A stretch of 64,000 bases of DNA from Candidatus Bathyarchaeota archaeon. Its GTDB lineage: Archaea > Thermoproteota > Bathyarchaeia > 40CM-2-53-6. How positions within the stretch are numbered: the stretch's first letter is position 1; each line of letters starts with the position of its first letter. The stretch spans positions 112,375-176,374 of the forward strand of contig VBBS01000028.1 of assembly GCA_005888745.1 (NCBI GenBank). The letters run 5' to 3'. A model generated the notes under the pieces. It was given only the letters and a program-made list of their open reading frames with translations. It was not told the DNA's origin and did no database searches. Positions 1 to 9,576 of this stretch are shown one piece after another. The translations under genes were made by a program, and so were the position numbers.

Positions 1-1389
1 GAAGAGCCTCAGCGTTTTCTCCGCAAGCTTCTCGTATCGCTCGTTCCCTGTAATCCAAAACAAGCGCAGCGTGGCAGTTGCCATTGCACTGTTCTCGTCC
101 ATGGGTTTGTCCCGAGCCCGAAGTTCTCCAATATCTGCTGATTGTTCAGGAATATCGTAAAATCCTCCACCTTTTTCATCACCAAGTGTCCTAATCGAGT
201 CATCCAACAGTTTCTTCGCTGTTTCAACGTGTTTCGGGTTTCCTGTGTGTTCATATGCATCTGCGAGAGCGTGCAAGGTTAGAGCATGGTCAATCAACAA
301 TCCCTTCAAGGCGGAGACATCCGTGCCGAAATAGTGTGGCAACGCCCCCTTACTGTCAATAGTGCCTAAAACCCGCTCTATGGTTTTCAAACCGAACTTC
401 GTGTACTCGGGGTTGTTCAGAACAGCGCCGGCGAGAAAGTACGACGAGACGAAGAGAACATTGTAGTTTGTGTAGAAAGTCTTGTCGATACTGGGTGCCG
501 TGTGCTTCTTTCGCTCATCCAACCCTAGCTTGTAGTATTCCTCATTGGCATCCTGGCTACCGTAGAAACCTCCGTTTTGCAAGTCTGCAAGTTTCGATTG
601 AACGTATCGTAAAATACCTTCAGCCTTTTCTTTGAAGAACGGGTTTCCAGTAACCTGATACGCTTTGAGGTAGGTTGCAAGAAGCCGGGCGTTGTCCTCC
701 GCCATCTTCTCGAAATGGGGTATCGTCCAATCTCTCGTCGTGGAGTATCTGAAGAACCCGTCCTCGATATGATCGTAGAGTCCGCCTTTTCCCATCTTCT
801 CAAGAGTCTTGCTGACGACCGTAAACATTTCTTTCTCTCCGTGGTAGCGGTATCTTGCGAGAGCGTATTCGAGGGAGTCCGCCTGGGGAAATTTGGGTTC
901 GAAACCAAAGCCACCGTAATCGATGTCAAAATTGACCGCGACAGCTGTAGCAATATCCCTGGCAATACCCTCCGTCAGAGGGTCTGAGGTGGCCTTTGGA
1001 ATTCGAGGGGGTTCAAGTTTGCTTCGAACTTTTCCCTTGTTCTTTGCAAACATGTCGAGTACTGATCGTATGACTTCGCGTAGCTGTTCAGGTGGAATGT
1101 ACGTGCCGCCTGTGATGATCTTTCCGTCGCTGTCGAGGAACGCCGTGGTTGGCCATCCTCCCATGTTGTATCGCCGGTTGACATCAGGTCTCTTGTCCGT
1201 GTCGACTCTTATCGGGACGAACTTCTTGTTGAGGGCGTCAACTATTGCCGGATCCGAGTAAGATGTTTCGTCCATGACGTGGCACCAGTGGCACCAGGAT
1301 CCTTTGATATCGAGGAGAATGGGCTTGCCCTCAACTCGTGCCTTCTCGAAGCTCTCCTTGCTCCAATCAAGCCACTGGATTCTTCCCAA
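1..1389 (-). CDS. Thioredoxin-domain protein, YyaL/DUF255 family (partial)
   Basis: The gene reads leftward and runs off the window, so only the first approximately 463 codons are seen (family members are usually 600-700 aa). The N-terminal thioredoxin-like domain holds the family signature GSWCHWCHVMDE around residues 25-36, followed by GGWPTTAFLDSDG; the part downstream looks like the start of an alpha-barrel (six-hairpin glycosidase-like) domain with PHFEKMAEDNA. The CxxC within WCHWC suggests redox or thiol chemistry, but the family's function is not established. The start is uncertain: an in-frame TGA lies just upstream, and TTG at 1389 is the first usable start; it shortens the N-terminus compared with bacterial homologues. 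Confidence 0.85.
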   Translation of the reverse strand, partial: MGRIQWLDWSKESFEKARVEGKPILLDIKGSWCHWCHVMDETSYSDPAIVDALNKKFVPIRVDTDKRPDVNRRYNMGGWPTTAFLDSDGKIITGGTYIPPEQLREVIRSVLDMFAKNKGKVRSKLEPPRIPKATSDPLTEGIARDIATAVAVNFDIDYGGFGFEPKFPQADSLEYALARYRYHGEKEMFTVVSKTLEKMGKGGLYDHIEDGFFRYSTTRDWTIPHFEKMAEDNARLLATYLKAYQVTGNPFFKEKAEGILRYVQSKLADLQNGGFYGSQDANEEYYKLGLDERKKHTAPSIDKTFYTNYNVLFVSSYFLAGAVLNNPEYTKFGLKTIERVLGTIDSKGALPHYFGTDVSALKGLLIDHALTLHALADAYEHTGNPKHVETAKKLLDDSIRTLGDEKGGGFYDIPEQSADIGELRARDKPMDENSAMATATLRLFWITGNERYEKLAEKTLRLF

Positions 1390-1483
1390 CTTCGGTCCAA
1401 CTATTCAGGTGGCTGAGAATGATATAAGAGTCCCATTCTGGATCGGTATGCGTTGTCGCAGTCTAGAATTCGGATGGAGATAG

Positions 1484-1699
1484 TTGTCTAAGTACCGACG
1501 CGAAGAGCCCGTAACAGTTCCAAAGCATCGACATTGTCCAGTATGCGGTACCCCCACGGATCTGAAGCAGGAATATTGCAGCGACAAATGCAGAGTAGCT
1601 GGAAAGAAGATTCAGAGGACCAAGATGAGAAATATCTTCGTAATAACCGGACTGGTCTTCGTATTCTACATCGCGTTTCTGCTCTTCGTCCCCAAGTAG
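1484..1699 (+). CDS. Small zinc-ribbon membrane protein, DUF2116-like
   Basis: A 71-aa protein starting at TTG 1484, with GGAGA about 6 nt upstream. It has a treble-clef-like zinc site (CPVCGTPTDLKQEYCSDKC, residues about 19-37), a basic linker and a single C-terminal transmembrane helix (about residues 49-68). This arrangement matches the archaeal DUF2116 zinc-ribbon family. It is likely a tail-anchored protein with the zinc ribbon in the cytosol. The function is unknown. It lies back to back with the YyaL-like gene and converges on pyrD. Confidence 0.7.
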   Translation: MSKYRREEPVTVPKHRHCPVCGTPTDLKQEYCSDKCRVAGKKIQRTKMRNIFVITGLVFVFYIAFLLFVPK

Positions 1700-1708
1700 A
1701 GCCTAACT

Positions 1709-2632
1709 CTAGATATGATCGGATTTATTCGCTCGTCCCACTATCTCGCGGACCGAGCGGTACCGGTTCTCTTGAAGGAATTTTGACATTCCTGCAGTGA
1801 TCTCTCTGAACACATCAACCCCTCTATACATCACCGCTGTTCCAACTTGGACTGCTGACGCTCCCGCCATCATCATCTCAACCGCCCCTCTCCAATCGGT
1901 TATTCCTCCGACACCAATGATCGGTATTCTAACAGCTGCCTTTGCTTGGTAGACTGTTCTTACAGCGAGGGAGTGGAGAGCGGGGCCAGAGAGGCCTCCG
2001 TAGACTCCCCCGAGAATTGGAGCGGCAGCGTCAACGTCTATGGCCATCCCTAGTGCTGTGTTGATGGCCGTGAGGGCGTCAGCCCCCGCGCCTTCAGCGG
2101 CCTTGGCAATTTCTTGAATGTTAGCAACGTTAGGCGTGAGCTTGACAATGACTGGCAGCTTGACTCTGGCCTTGACGACTCGTGTTACCTCGGAAACCAT
2201 TTCCGCTCTCTGCCCGATCTCCACTCCAACCTCCCTGACGTGAGGGCAGGACACGTTCAACTCTATTGCGACAGCACCGCCTTCCTCTCCCTTGGAAGCG
2301 GCTTCTGCGAATTCTTCTGCATCGAAGCCGAAGACGCTAGCGATGACCGGAACTCCAGCCTTCGATACCGCCGCCACTTCTTCACGCATCTCATCCATTC
2401 CCGGATTCGGAATCCCAAGAGCGTTAAGGTAGCCGCCAGGAACTTCGATAAAAGACGGGTTCCGATAACCCTCCCTGCCCTTCCGGTTGAACGACTTTGT
2501 AACCACTGCCCCCGCTCCTGCTCTTGAGGCGCGGACCATGACTTCGCTCGAAACTCCCAGAATTCCGGAAGCGAGAATCGTTGGGTTGGGGAGCTTTATA
2601 CCGGCAAACTCCACCGATAGGTCAGGTTCCAA
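1709..2632 (-). CDS. pyrD: Dihydroorotate dehydrogenase, class 1B catalytic subunit
   Basis: This 307-aa FMN-dependent TIM-barrel enzyme oxidises dihydroorotate to orotate in pyrimidine synthesis. It has the N-terminal PTILASGILG and VTKSFNRKGREG phosphate/FMN region, the active-site loop NVSCPHVR with Cys near residue 128 (Cys rather than Ser marks class 1B), the VKLTPN strand, INTALGMAID, and the C-terminal FMN phosphate loop GVGGITDWRGAVEMMMAGASAV cut here as GVGGITDW and MMAGASAV. Class 1B enzymes normally pair with PyrK, an Fe-S/FAD electron-transfer subunit; none is seen nearby. Length is normal for the family. It is divergent from nop5, with 92 bp between the starts. Confidence 0.95.
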   Translation of the reverse strand: MEPDLSVEFAGIKLPNPTILASGILGVSSEVMVRASRAGAGAVVTKSFNRKGREGYRNPSFIEVPGGYLNALGIPNPGMDEMREEVAAVSKAGVPVIASVFGFDAEEFAEAASKGEEGGAVAIELNVSCPHVREVGVEIGQRAEMVSEVTRVVKARVKLPVIVKLTPNVANIQEIAKAAEGAGADALTAINTALGMAIDVDAAAPILGGVYGGLSGPALHSLAVRTVYQAKAAVRIPIIGVGGITDWRGAVEMMMAGASAVQVGTAVMYRGVDVFREITAGMSKFLQENRYRSVREIVGRANKSDHI

Positions 2633-2724
2633 ATGCTGCCGAAACAGTATACAGGTGCCACGTTAATTATCTTCGCACCACACGAGCTACGCCGGAGCGA
2701 CTGGACTGAGACCGGCGAGCGATC

Positions 2725-4035
2725 TTGAAGGCGTACCTGGTCGATTCACCGGCAGGGCTTTTCCTGCTGGAAAAGACGGGCAAGATTGCTGAGAAGGCAC
2801 TTTTTCCCCGCCATCCCAAAGATGCTGCAGTGAAACTTAACGAGGTTCGCCAGGGAATACTGCCCGCTGAATTTTCTGAATTCGCGAACCGCTTGTCCCA
2901 GATGGGCTTGGAAAAGCTCACAGTAGACAACGAATATCTTGCAAAGATCTCGCGGACCATCTTGACTTCGGAAGTCATCTTGGATGAACGGGATGAAACG
3001 ATCTCAAAGTTGCGGAACCGGCTACCCAACATGCTCGTCCGATTTAGAATCGTGGAGTCAAAGGATGATTATGAGAAACTCGTTCACGATGTGTCAATGG
3101 AGCTCGCGCAGGCATCAATTGCAGAGACCGGTACAAAGCGAGACTTGTATGCAATCCAGACAGTCAGATGCATCGAGGACCTGGACAAGGTGCTGAATCT
3201 GCTTGCGGGACGAATACGAGAATGGTACGGCTTACACTTCCCTGAATTAGACAGGCTCGTGGAAAAACATGATAGCTACATTCGGCTCGTCCAAAGCCTT
3301 GGGACACGAGATTCATTCTCCCAAGAGTCTCTTGTCGAGCTGGGGATACCTCAAGAACGATCTAGAATAATCTCGGAAGCGGCTCAGAAATCGTCGGGCG
3401 CAGACCTCCCTCAACCCGATCTGCTCTGGCTACAGGAAGTCTGCACGACGGTTCTCCAGATGTACAAGCTGAGGGAGACTGCTGAAAGGTATACGGACAA
3501 GATCATGATAGAAGTCGCGCCGAACATGACGGGAGTCCTTGGCGCGGTTCTCTCTGCTAAGATCCTTTCAATGGCGGGAGGATTAGAGAACGTGGCTAAA
3601 ATGCCGGCCAGCACAATTCAAGTGTTGGGGGCAGAAAAGGCGCTTTTCAGAACCCTAAAAACGGGGGCTCGCCCTCCAAAGCATGGGATCATATTTCAGT
3701 ACGCGGCAATCCACCAATCCCCTAGGTGGCTGAGAGGCCGGATCGCCCGCGCAGTTGCAGGGAAACTCGCTATTGCCGCTCGAATGGATGCGTTCGGCGG
3801 ATCCAACGAAGGGGACAAGATGCGAACAGCGTTAGAGAAGAAGTTGGGCGATCTCAAAGATCGTTATCAAGGACAACCACCCAAGAAGAAGCATGGTACG
3901 CAATGGCGTCCAGCCCCACAGAAAGTTCGAAGGGATCTACCTGATCGGGAGGGAAGGGGAAGAGAAACTAGGTACCCGCAGCCTGGTACCGGGAGAGACC
4001 GTCTACGGCGAGGAAATCGTCAAAGCTGGCGATGA
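2725..4035 (+). CDS. nop5: Nop5/NOP56-family C/D-box RNP core protein
   Basis: Nop5 bridges L7Ae-bound C/D guide RNA and fibrillarin for 2'-O-methylation of rRNA and tRNA. The 436-aa product has the N-terminal fibrillarin-binding domain (MKAYLVDSPAGLFLLEKTGK), a coiled-coil, and the Nop domain with the invariant ending GAEKALFRTLKTGARPPKHG and HQSPRWLRGRIARAVAGKLA. The start is TTG 2725. The last approximately 47 codons (from 3893) overlap the fibrillarin gene in another frame and encode an Arg-rich tail rather than the usual Lys-rich KKE tail, so the true C-terminus may have been extended by loss of a stop. It is the first gene of nop5-flpA-UPF0216. Confidence 0.93.
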   Translation: MKAYLVDSPAGLFLLEKTGKIAEKALFPRHPKDAAVKLNEVRQGILPAEFSEFANRLSQMGLEKLTVDNEYLAKISRTILTSEVILDERDETISKLRNRLPNMLVRFRIVESKDDYEKLVHDVSMELAQASIAETGTKRDLYAIQTVRCIEDLDKVLNLLAGRIREWYGLHFPELDRLVEKHDSYIRLVQSLGTRDSFSQESLVELGIPQERSRIISEAAQKSSGADLPQPDLLWLQEVCTTVLQMYKLRETAERYTDKIMIEVAPNMTGVLGAVLSAKILSMAGGLENVAKMPASTIQVLGAEKALFRTLKTGARPPKHGIIFQYAAIHQSPRWLRGRIARAVAGKLAIAARMDAFGGSNEGDKMRTALEKKLGDLKDRYQGQPPKKKHGTQWRPAPQKVRRDLPDREGRGRETRYPQPGTGRDRLRRGNRQSWR

Positions 4036-4585
4036 AGAGTATCGGGTCTGGGACCCGTTCCGGAGTAAACTTGCAGCTGCGATCTTGAAAGGTTTGGGCA
4101 AGATCCCTTTCGCGAAGAAGTCTAAGGTCCTTTACTTGGGAGCTGCGAGCGGGACAACTGTCAGCCACGTAAGCGATATCGTAGGGCCTCAGGGGAAAGT
4201 ATTTTGCGTGGAATTTGCGCAGAGATCCTTTAGAGACCTAGTCAATAACGTATCGAAGAACAGGATAAATACAGTGCCGATCTTCGAGGATGCCCGGTTT
4301 CCCAGTAGATATAGAAGTCTAGTCTCCGAGGTAGATTCCGTATACTGCGACATCGCACAGCCGGACCAAGCAAGAATATTGGCTGAGAACCTTGATACAT
4401 TTCTTAAACAAGGAGACGATTTTCTCATGGCGATCAAAGCACGAAGCATTGATGTAACAAAAGATCCAAACGCCATTTTTCGCAGAGAAACCGAGATTTT
4501 GAAGAAGAGGGGGTACGCGATCGAAGAGATGGTTCGATTGGACCCTTTCGAGAAAGACCATTGCATGGTTCTAGGCGGGAAATAG
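3893..4585 (+). CDS. flpA: Fibrillarin-like 2'-O-methyltransferase
   Basis: The SAM-dependent catalytic subunit of C/D-box sRNPs, 230 aa, which is the normal archaeal length. The Rossmann motif I is VLYLGAASGTTVSHVSDIVG, followed by VFCVEFAQRS, VDSVYCDIAQPDQA and the catalytic-core Lys segment FLMAIKARSIDVTKD. The C-terminal LDPFEKDHCMVLGG is typical of the family. ATG 3893 lies inside the 3' end of nop5 (143-nt overlap), so the two are probably translated from one mRNA with coupling. The GTG start of the next gene follows the stop directly. Confidence 0.95.
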   Translation: MVRNGVQPHRKFEGIYLIGREGEEKLGTRSLVPGETVYGEEIVKAGDEEYRVWDPFRSKLAAAILKGLGKIPFAKKSKVLYLGAASGTTVSHVSDIVGPQGKVFCVEFAQRSFRDLVNNVSKNRINTVPIFEDARFPSRYRSLVSEVDSVYCDIAQPDQARILAENLDTFLKQGDDFLMAIKARSIDVTKDPNAIFRRETEILKKRGYAIEEMVRLDPFEKDHCMVLGGK

Positions 4586-5044
4586 GTGGCGCCGTTTCTC
4601 CTGGATCAGGACGGATTTTTTGACGTGATGCTTCAAAACGAATTGCGAAAGCTCAACACGCATCTTCCGAAGAATAGGAAGACCATTAGCGAATTGTTGG
4701 CCGAGGACCAACCAACTGTCTCTACGGTTGGCGGAGAGAAGGTCAGTATGAAAAAGACTGAAGTTGAAGCTTTGAGCGCAAAGCTGCCCGATCTACTACG
4801 TGACAAGGTGAGGCTTCCCATTGTCTTGTTGAGGAGGAGAGAGTTAGGACCTGGCGCGTTTGTATTGTTGGGAGATGATTACGAAGAATTTGCGCTTTCC
4901 AAGGTACTAGGTGAATATGATGGAACTCTTACAGATTTTCGGCGGTCAAGAGAATCTGCTACAGTTTTTTATAAGCCGCAGGTCAGTGAGCTGATGCGTC
5001 GTTTTCACTCTCTTATCGTAGTGGGATTCGGTCTCTCCGAGTGA
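4586..5044 (+). CDS. UPF0216 (DUF61) family protein
   Basis: A 152-aa protein whose GTG start follows the fibrillarin stop without a gap, so it is translationally linked to the C/D-box RNP genes. The family core is recognisable: LPKNRKTISELLAEDQP near residues 27-43, a Lys-rich segment, then DKVRLPIVLLRRRELGPGAF. UPF0216 is an uncharacterised archaeal family. Its place behind nop5-flpA suggests a link to RNA modification or RNP assembly, but that is inference from context only. Confidence 0.75.
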   Translation: MAPFLLDQDGFFDVMLQNELRKLNTHLPKNRKTISELLAEDQPTVSTVGGEKVSMKKTEVEALSAKLPDLLRDKVRLPIVLLRRRELGPGAFVLLGDDYEEFALSKVLGEYDGTLTDFRRSRESATVFYKPQVSELMRRFHSLIVVGFGLSE

Positions 5045-5161
5045 CCGCAAACTAAACGGATTGTATGACACTCGCCGCCCGGTTGGCTAGTGACGAGACT
5101 CCACGCGACCATTGAACGCTTATGTACGGCATGGTTCCCACGTAGCTAGCCGATAGCTCTC

Positions 5162-6253
5162 TTGCTTGAGGACAGCATTGCAAAGCGTGTCGTTCACACA
5201 TGTTTGAGGGTTCACGAAGATGACATGGTCCTCATCGAGACTTGGCAGCACACGGTCGACTTAGCCAGTGAAATAGCTCTTGAGTGCTATCGGACAGGCG
5301 CAAAGCCTCTCATCACACTCAACACCGATCGGCTCTGGTGGGGAACCCTTGCTGAGATTCCTGAACAATATATGCGCAAGATCCCTCGCCACGTTCTCAG
5401 CGCTGTCGACAATGTAACCGTCTGGATTGCGCTTGGAGGCCCTGAAGACCCTTCCAAGTTCCGCGACGTACCCGCCTCAAGACTAGAGATCCTTTTCGAA
5501 GGAGACAAACCCGTCCTCGACAAGACTTTCGAGAAAAAAGTTCGGACAGCCGAACTCCTTCTAGGTCACGTTACGCAGCAACGAGCTAAAGCTTACGGCT
5601 TCGATTATGATCGTTGGTTGAAAATGACCGAAGAAGCGATCAAGGTCGACTATCCGAAGCTCGCAGAGCTCGGAAGAAAAGTAGCGTTCCGCCTAGAGAG
5701 GGGAAGCAAAGTGCACATCACATCTAGAGGAGGCACCGACGTGAGGTTCGAGATAACAAAGAGACCCATTCACGTCCAGGATGGGATCGTTGATCAAGCT
5801 GACGTAGAACGCGGACTCGTTTCAACACAATTACCTTCAGGTAAGGTTGAGGTCGCGCCGCTGGAAGAATCAGCCCGAGGAACTGTGGTTTACGATCTGC
5901 CCAGAGCCCTGAAAGGAAGGCTAATCCAAGAGCTAAGACTAGATTTCGAGAAAGGTCGGATCAAGGAATTTCATGCCAAGAAGTATGAAGAAGTTTTCCG
6001 CGAAGTCTTTGAGGCAACTCAGGGCGACAGGGACAGGATAGCCCAGTTTACCCTGGGACTAAACCCGAAAGTGGATCTCATCGGATACACTACTGACGAG
6101 CTCTCTCTAGGTACCGTGACGATTGGCGTGGGAGCGAACAAGGGCATCGGCGGCAAGAACGACAGTAGCTTCACATTCTCGGGAACCATTACGAAACCTA
6201 CGGTTGAGATTGACGGGCAAACAATAATGGTTGATGGAAGAATGACTCTCTAA
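5162..6253 (+). CDS. M29-family (thermophilic) aminopeptidase
   Basis: A 363-aa protein resembling the M29 AmpS/PepS leucyl aminopeptidases, which are dimetal exopeptidases. The family pattern includes an N-terminal alpha/beta domain (VVHTCLRVHEDDMVLIETWQ), the central GSKVHITSRGGTDVRFEI stretch that begins the catalytic domain, LPSGKVEVAPLEESARGTVV, and the C-terminal IGYTTDELSLGTVTIGVGAN with ligands typical of the family. The canonical E...H...Y...H...D set is only partly visible: the usual HxxxG histidine region is altered, so activity is likely but not certain. It is monocistronic, with start TTG 5162. Confidence 0.8.
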   Translation: MLEDSIAKRVVHTCLRVHEDDMVLIETWQHTVDLASEIALECYRTGAKPLITLNTDRLWWGTLAEIPEQYMRKIPRHVLSAVDNVTVWIALGGPEDPSKFRDVPASRLEILFEGDKPVLDKTFEKKVRTAELLLGHVTQQRAKAYGFDYDRWLKMTEEAIKVDYPKLAELGRKVAFRLERGSKVHITSRGGTDVRFEITKRPIHVQDGIVDQADVERGLVSTQLPSGKVEVAPLEESARGTVVYDLPRALKGRLIQELRLDFEKGRIKEFHAKKYEEVFREVFEATQGDRDRIAQFTLGLNPKVDLIGYTTDELSLGTVTIGVGANKGIGGKNDSSFTFSGTITKPTVEIDGQTIMVDGRMTL

Positions 6254-6266
6254 CACAAACAGTCCG

Positions 6267-6275
6267 TTTTTTAAT
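6267..6275 (+). promoter_or_regulatory. TATA-like box for hutIU
   Basis: TTTTTTAAT lies 26 bp upstream of about 6297, predicting a start site just before ATG 6307. This makes ATG 6307 a better start for hutI than the upstream GTG 6289, which would sit upstream of the predicted transcript start. Confidence 0.5.
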
Positions 6276-6306
6276 CATAGTACGACACGTGACGCGCAGA
6301 TTTCGC

Positions 6307-7554
6307 ATGGCGAAGAAACAAGTCGACGTTCTAGTACTGAATTCGAATGAGACCATAACCCTAGACTCTCCCGACACCGAGACAGGACTTGGCATAATCG
6401 ACAATGGAGGTGTTGCGATAAATCAAGGCAAGATAGTTTTGGCGGCCTCCACAGAACTGCTCGAACGAAAATTCCGATCGAGAACGATAATAGATGCTGA
6501 GGACGAAATTATTCTGCCTGGCTTCGTGGACCCTCACACTCACCTGGTCTTCGCAGGAGCTCGTGACGCCGAATTTCAGCTTAGGATAGAAGGAGTCTCG
6601 TACATGGATGTCCTTCGCAAGGGTGGAGGAATAATCGAGACTGTCAATCGCACCCGTCAAGCTAGCGCGGAGTCTTTGTTTCGATCTGGGAAACAGAGAC
6701 TCGATACTTGTCTTGAGTTCGGCTCGACTACTGTTGAGATAAAGAGTGGCTACGGGCTCAGAGACGACGAAGAGTTCAAGATTCTGAGGACGGTTGATCG
6801 TCTGAAGAAGAATCACCGGTGCCGTATCGTCCCCACGTTCATGGGCGCTCACGCGGTTCCGCCCGGAGAGGCTTCATCTGAATATGTTCTGAGTGTGATC
6901 GACGAGATGCTGCCTGGGATTGCCCGAGCGGGACTAGCCGAGTTCTGTGATGTGTTTTGCGAGCAGGGAGCGTTTGATTCGCTCGAGTCGGGCAGGATTC
7001 TTGGGAAAGCCTTGAAACTCGGTCTGAGACTCAAGATACACGCCGACCAATTCACGGATAGTGGAGGCGCTGAGATAGCGAACAAGCTCCACGCCACCAC
7101 TGCAGACCATCTGGTTCACTCCCCGGCGAAGCAGCTCGAAAAGATGGCTGAAACGAAAGTAGTCCCGGTCGTATTGCCCTCATCATCACTTAGCGCGCTA
7201 ACCGGGGAGAAGGCAGATGCTCGGAGCATGCTTACTCTCGGCCTTCCTGTGGCCTTGGGAACCGACTTCAGCCCTTCCAACTGGATGCTCGGCCAGCTGA
7301 CGGTGGCTGCCCTGGCGTCGCGAGAGCTGCGAATGACGGCTTCTGAAATAATTCGGGGAATAACGATCAACGCGGCAAGAGCCTTAGGATTGGAGAAAAA
7401 GGTCGGAAGCCTCCATGTCGGCAAAGACGCGGATCTTGTGACTTTGCGAGCACCCAGTCACAAATGGATCGGATACACATATGGTGAACGGATCGTTGAC
7501 AATGTCCTTATCGGAGGCGAATGGGTAGTGAGGGACGGCAGGAGGATTCCTTGA
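6307..7554 (+). CDS. hutI: Imidazolonepropionase
   Basis: Third step of histidine degradation: hydrolysis of 4-imidazolone-5-propionate to N-formimino-glutamate. Amidohydrolase fold with the metal-binding HxH in [13 protein letters not shown], the substrate motif [30 protein letters not shown], the metal-ligand His in KIHADQF, and the terminal Asp in GTDFSPSNW. About 415 aa, normal for the family. The start is chosen at ATG 6307 because of the TATA position; GTG 6289 is an in-frame alternative adding six residues. The stop overlaps the TTG start of hutU (TTGA). Confidence 0.95.
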   Translation: MAKKQVDVLVLNSNETITLDSPDTETGLGIIDNGGVAINQGKIVLAASTELLERKFRSRTIIDAEDEIILPGFVDPHTHLVFAGARDAEFQLRIEGVSYMDVLRKGGGIIETVNRTRQASAESLFRSGKQRLDTCLEFGSTTVEIKSGYGLRDDEEFKILRTVDRLKKNHRCRIVPTFMGAHAVPPGEASSEYVLSVIDEMLPGIARAGLAEFCDVFCEQGAFDSLESGRILGKALKLGLRLKIHADQFTDSGGAEIANKLHATTADHLVHSPAKQLEKMAETKVVPVVLPSSSLSALTGEKADARSMLTLGLPVALGTDFSPSNWMLGQLTVAALASRELRMTASEIIRGITINAARALGLEKKVGSLHVGKDADLVTLRAPSHKWIGYTYGERIVDNVLIGGEWVVRDGRRIP

Positions 7555-9242
7555 CGCAAAAGAGACGGCCTCGATTCTCTTCAATGTTGAAACATCCGAG
7601 GAGGATCTCTGCCATAACTGGGACGAAGTTGCACTGCAAGAGCTGGCAGATAGAAGGGGCCTACCGGATGCTTCACAACGTTTTGGATCGAGAGGTCGCG
7701 AAAGACCCGGATCACTTGATCGTGTACGGCGGCACAGGACGAGCCGCTAGATCCTGGGATGCGCTTGAGGCAACGCTCGAGAGTCTGGAGAACCTCGGCG
7801 AGGATCAGACACTTCTCATTCAAAGCGGCAAGCCGGTCGCAGTGTTCAGGACTCACAGGCTGGCACCGCGAGTACTGATCGTCAACAGCATGATTGTCCC
7901 GAAGTGGGCTACATGGGACTATTTCTACGAGCTCGAGCAGAAGGGTCTCATAATGTATGGACAAATGACTGCGGGCTCATGGGCTTTCATTGGAACGCAG
8001 GGAATCCTTCAGGGCACGTACGAAACGCTCGCGGCCGTTGCTAAGGAACACTTTCACGGAACGCTCGCAGGAAGACTTGTCTTGACGGCCGGTCTTGGAG
8101 AAATGGGGGGTGCTCAGCCCTTGGCGGTGACAATGAATGATGGCGTTGCTATGGCAGTAGAGATCGACAAAAAGGCAATAGAGAAAAGAATTCGCCACGG
8201 GTACGTGCAGAGGTTCACCGATGATCTGGATGAGGCTTTAGACATAGTCCAGCAGGCAAGGCAAGATCGAGTTCCCCGTAGCGTTGCCCTCCTTGGAAAT
8301 GCTGCCGAGGTGCATCCAGAGCTTATGAGGCGTCGCATAGTTCCTGATGTTGTGACTGACCAAACTTCAGCACATGACCCTCTGAACGGCTATTATCCAG
8401 CGGGCCTTTCAAAGGAAGAGGCTGACTCCCTGCGCCGATCTGATCCGGAAGGCTATCTGAGAAGGGCGAGTCGAAGTATTCACACGCATGTAAAGACAAT
8501 GATCGCTATGTCTCGACGGGGAGCTGTGGCGTTCGAGTATGGAAACAATATTCGGCAACAGGCCTTAGACGCTGGGTTGAAGAACGCGTTTGAGTTCCCA
8601 GGATTTGTCCAGCGGTACATCAGACCAATGTTTTGCGAGGGCAGGGGGCCATTTAGATGGACTTCGTTGGCGGGGAATCCTGAAGACATTCGCAAGATCG
8701 ATGAGCTGGTTCTCTCTACCTTTCCCCAAGACAAGGGCCTCTCTAGGTGGATTCGTAAAGCTCAGAAGGAAGTGAGGTTCCAGGGGCTGCCGGCTAGAGT
8801 GTGCTGGCTCGGATTCGGAGAACGAGCAAAGTTTGGGGGACTGATAAATGAAATGGTGGCAAGTGGAGAACTTGCCGGACCCATTTGGATTGGAAGGGAC
8901 CATCTCGATTGCGGAAGCGTCGCGTCTCCGCGAAGAGAGACTGAGGGCATGCTCGACGGGAGTGATGCCATTGCTGACTGGCCGATACTGAACGCCCTTT
9001 TGAACACTGCCGCTGGCGCGACCTGGGTGAGCGTGCATCAAGGTGGCGGTGTGGGAATGGGCTATAGCATTCACGCCGGAATGTGTCTCGTCGCGGACGG
9101 CACGTCTGAAGCCGCAGGCAAGCTTGAACGGGTATTGACAACCGATCCAGGAATAGGGATCGTAAGACACGCGGACGCCGGGTATACAACTGCGAGGAAA
9201 ATAGCTCGAGAAAAGGGCATACAGATGCCCATGCTCAAGTAG
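7551..9242 (+). CDS. hutU: Urocanate hydratase (urocanase)
   Basis: Second step of histidine degradation: hydration of urocanate to imidazolonepropionate with tightly bound NAD as electrophile. About 563 aa, as usual. Signatures: [38 protein letters not shown] in the NAD fold, and the active-site Cys in [17 protein letters not shown]-terminal [15 protein letters not shown] is also conserved. TTG 7551 is chosen because GGAGG (7541-7545) sits 5 nt upstream and the start overlaps the hutI stop; ATG 7521 and ATG 7584 are alternatives. It forms a two-gene operon with hutI. Confidence 0.95.
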   Translation: MTQKRRPRFSSMLKHPRRISAITGTKLHCKSWQIEGAYRMLHNVLDREVAKDPDHLIVYGGTGRAARSWDALEATLESLENLGEDQTLLIQSGKPVAVFRTHRLAPRVLIVNSMIVPKWATWDYFYELEQKGLIMYGQMTAGSWAFIGTQGILQGTYETLAAVAKEHFHGTLAGRLVLTAGLGEMGGAQPLAVTMNDGVAMAVEIDKKAIEKRIRHGYVQRFTDDLDEALDIVQQARQDRVPRSVALLGNAAEVHPELMRRRIVPDVVTDQTSAHDPLNGYYPAGLSKEEADSLRRSDPEGYLRRASRSIHTHVKTMIAMSRRGAVAFEYGNNIRQQALDAGLKNAFEFPGFVQRYIRPMFCEGRGPFRWTSLAGNPEDIRKIDELVLSTFPQDKGLSRWIRKAQKEVRFQGLPARVCWLGFGERAKFGGLINEMVASGELAGPIWIGRDHLDCGSVASPRRETEGMLDGSDAIADWPILNALLNTAAGATWVSVHQGGGVGMGYSIHAGMCLVADGTSEAAGKLERVLTTDPGIGIVRHADAGYTTARKIAREKGIQMPMLK

Positions 9243-9265
9243 CATCTTGTCACGGTTACTTTTAC

Positions 9266-9285
9266 ACGGGTCCCAAGGGGACCGT
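9266..9285 (+). terminator. Stem-loop downstream of hutU
   Basis: An 8-bp stem with one bulged G and an AAG loop (ACGGGTCCC / GGGACCGT) lies 24 bp after the hutU stop, followed by a weak pyrimidine run. It could end or process the hutIU transcript. Archaeal termination relies mainly on T-runs, so this call is tentative. Confidence 0.3.
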
Positions 9286-9286
9286 T

Positions 9287-9447
9287 CTTGCAGCGCGACG
9301 GTGGTCGCTAAGACCCCCTATTTTCTAGAAGCCACTTCCTGTCTTGCACTGACAATGTGCGAGACGGGCGATTCAAAGGCTGAATCCGGGTTTTGACGGG
9401 AGAGCAATGGTACCAGAAATCTACAGCGACCTCCAAACGATTCACGG
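9287..9447 (+). repeat. Dispersed intergenic repeat, copy 1
   Basis: The core 9307-9375 matches 51420-51488 on the same strand at 60 of 69 positions without a gap; weaker similarity continues from about 9287 to 9447 with small indels. The nine core mismatches fall equally on all three codon positions, and a 1-nt indel lies just upstream, so protein coding is not the reason for conservation. CCTGTCT can pair with AGACGGG in both copies, and GGTC with GACC at the left edge, so a structured RNA is possible. The strand is arbitrary. Confidence 0.6.
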
Positions 9448-9553
9448 GGGGAGATAGGGGCGTGGGCGTGTTCCCCAGATCATAAATCAGGGATGAAAAA
9501 TGGGCGAATTCATCCCTCCAAGACATGGAAAGGTGGTTCGTGAACCCAGGGTC

Positions 9554-9576
9554 CGCGGGTTAAGTCCGCGTTTTTT
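9554..9576 (+). terminator. Hairpin plus T6, plus-strand terminator-like
   Basis: CGCGGG-TTAAG-TCCGCG (one G-T pair) is followed by TTTTTT. It would stop plus-strand transcripts that come from hutIU or the repeat at 9287. It lies within the last codons of the minus-strand CofE-like gene, so part of the signal may simply reflect coding sequence. Confidence 0.35.
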
